This document shows, one piece after another, positions 63,244 to 64,000 of a stretch of 64,000 nt of DNA. Position 1 is the stretch's first letter. Each line of letters starts with the position of its first letter. The stretch lies in the NCBI GenBank assembly GCA_019744775.1, contig JAIETZ010000007.1, positions 1 to 64,000 of the forward strand, written 5' to 3'. Source of the DNA: Candidatus Obscuribacterales bacterium. Lineage in GTDB: Bacteria; Cyanobacteriota; Vampirovibrionia; Obscuribacterales; Obscuribacteraceae. Below the pieces are notes generated by a model that was not told where the DNA came from, searched no databases, and saw only the letters and a program-made list of their open reading frames with translations. Made by a program: the position numbers and the translations under genes.

Positions 63244-64000
63244 ATGACAGAAGGTAAAATCGGCTTTTTCGCAGCTCTGTGGCGCTTCGTCTCCCTGTAC
63301 GAAGCAAGAAAGGCACTCGGACTTGTTCGCGCTGCCGACAAAATGTTCACCGGCTCGGCAGCGGGCATCAGCGACGGATTCGCCATGTACCGCGAACAAC
63401 TGGTCAAGAACTTCAACGACCTCACTCAAGCGGTCACCCAATCGGAAACCGCACACGAAATGATGGTGACCAACCTTCAAAATCTTCTCAAGGAAATCGA
63501 GGACAAGAAGGAGCTCCAAGCAGGTGCAGATCAGCTTTACGATGAGGCCGAAGCTGCAAAAGACGAAGGTGAAATGAAGAGAGCTCGCGAGGATAGTGAA
63601 CGCTTCACAGCAGAACTAGCCAAACTGCAGCAGGAAGCCACAGACCTTGAAGCTCAAATCAAGCAGGACGAGATCGAAGTCAAAGACCTGGAAGCTCAGC
63701 TCAGCAAGATGCTCAGCGAAATCGAAAACCTCAAGGGCGAAGAAGCCAAGGAAGTGGCTAAGTTCATCACGAACAAATCACTCATCGATGCTCGCGAGCG
63801 GGTTGCCGGACTGAAGTCCCGCCTCGACAGTTCGCCTATTGATGCGATAAAAGCATCCAACAACGAACTTGCTGCCAAAGCCAAAGTACTTGGACGAGTC
63901 ACTCGTGCCACGACCAACGACCAAGACGAGAAGTATCGCAAGGCCGCACGCAACACCGAAGCATCCGATGCCTTCGAAAAGCGTAAAGCTGCTCGAGAAG
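63244..64000 (+). CDS. PspA/IM30-like coiled-coil protein (partial)
   Basis: At least 252 residues, continuing beyond the window. It is a long chain of charged helices (FAALWRFVSLYEARKALGLV, LVKNFNDLTQAVTQSETAHE, LAKLQQEATDLEAQIKQDEI, KVLGRVTRATTNDQDEK). The size, helix order and amphipathic N-terminal region suit the PspA/Vipp1/ESCRT-III-like family, which coats and remodels the inner membrane under stress. The match is by pattern only, and other coiled-coil families remain possible. ATG after GAGGATATC. It lies in the operon with SBP-OmpA and VWA genes. Confidence 0.65.
   Translation, partial: MTEGKIGFFAALWRFVSLYEARKALGLVRAADKMFTGSAAGISDGFAMYREQLVKNFNDLTQAVTQSETAHEMMVTNLQNLLKEIEDKKELQAGADQLYDEAEAAKDEGEMKRAREDSERFTAELAKLQQEATDLEAQIKQDEIEVKDLEAQLSKMLSEIENLKGEEAKEVAKFITNKSLIDARERVAGLKSRLDSSPIDAIKASNNELAAKAKVLGRVTRATTNDQDEKYRKAARNTEASDAFEKRKAARE

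Overview
This window looks like bacterial chromosome, most likely from the Cyanobacteriota and perhaps the non-photosynthetic Vampirovibrionia/Obscuribacterales side. The best pointer is a Ycf45-type ATPase with a C-terminal R3H domain (17611-19209, minus), a family known mainly from cyanobacteria and plastids. It occurs with a folate-dependent TrmFO tRNA methyltransferase, a type III pantothenate kinase and a GH31 alpha-glucosidase. No ribosomal or photosynthesis gene is present, so the assignment is an inference. Genes nearly always start with ATG 6-12 bases after an AAGGAG-like Shine-Dalgarno (SD) site.

Layout. 0-2 kb: an Mpo1-like membrane protein and small unknown genes. 2.2-3.5 kb (minus): a compact tRNA array (Trp, Phe, a damaged Val, Asp, Cys, Asp) interrupted by a phage-like gene. 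4-12 kb: coaX, a GT4 glycosyltransferase, PRPP synthetase, a divergent Nudix protein and alpha-glucosidase. 12.3-17 kb: an RlaP-like nucleotidyltransferase, unknown genes and a histidine-motif membrane hydroxylase. 17.6-24.9 kb: the Ycf45 ATPase, trmFO, three toxin-antitoxin pairs and a plus-strand cassette of four unknown genes. 25.2-29.6 kb: a leader RNA with a small gene, a minus-strand set including a TPM-like membrane protein, and a fourth toxin-antitoxin pair. 30-57.7 kb: about 40 mostly small genes, all on the plus strand, nearly every one with its own strong SD and many separated by perfect hairpins. 58-64 kb: an envelope operon of two substrate-binding/OmpA fusions, a VWA lipoprotein, a membrane coiled-coil protein and a PspA-like coiled-coil protein cut by the window end.

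Most of the 30-57 kb array is unrecognised. The recognisable members are two small-alarmone-hydrolase-like HD proteins, two isochorismatase-fold hydrolases flanking a UPF0114 membrane protein and a low-complexity lipoprotein, a Toastrack/DUF2807-like beta protein with two possible starts, a T4 Rnl1-type RNA ligase, a CPBP protease and a TPM-like lipoprotein. Toastrack, TPM, VWA and PspA-like proteins in one stretch suggest an envelope-stress system. The RNA ligase, RlaP-like enzyme and odd tRNA array suggest RNA repair or phage ancestry. Both readings are inferences.

Three kinds of non-coding structure recur. One is a 19-bp palindrome in about ten intergenic copies. The second is a larger nested inverted repeat with GTCATTCTGAG ends. 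The third is a leader hairpin built around GGCARCAAGCC found upstream of three unrelated genes, with compensatory stem changes between copies. Several multi-arm intergenic RNA structures are also described as candidates.
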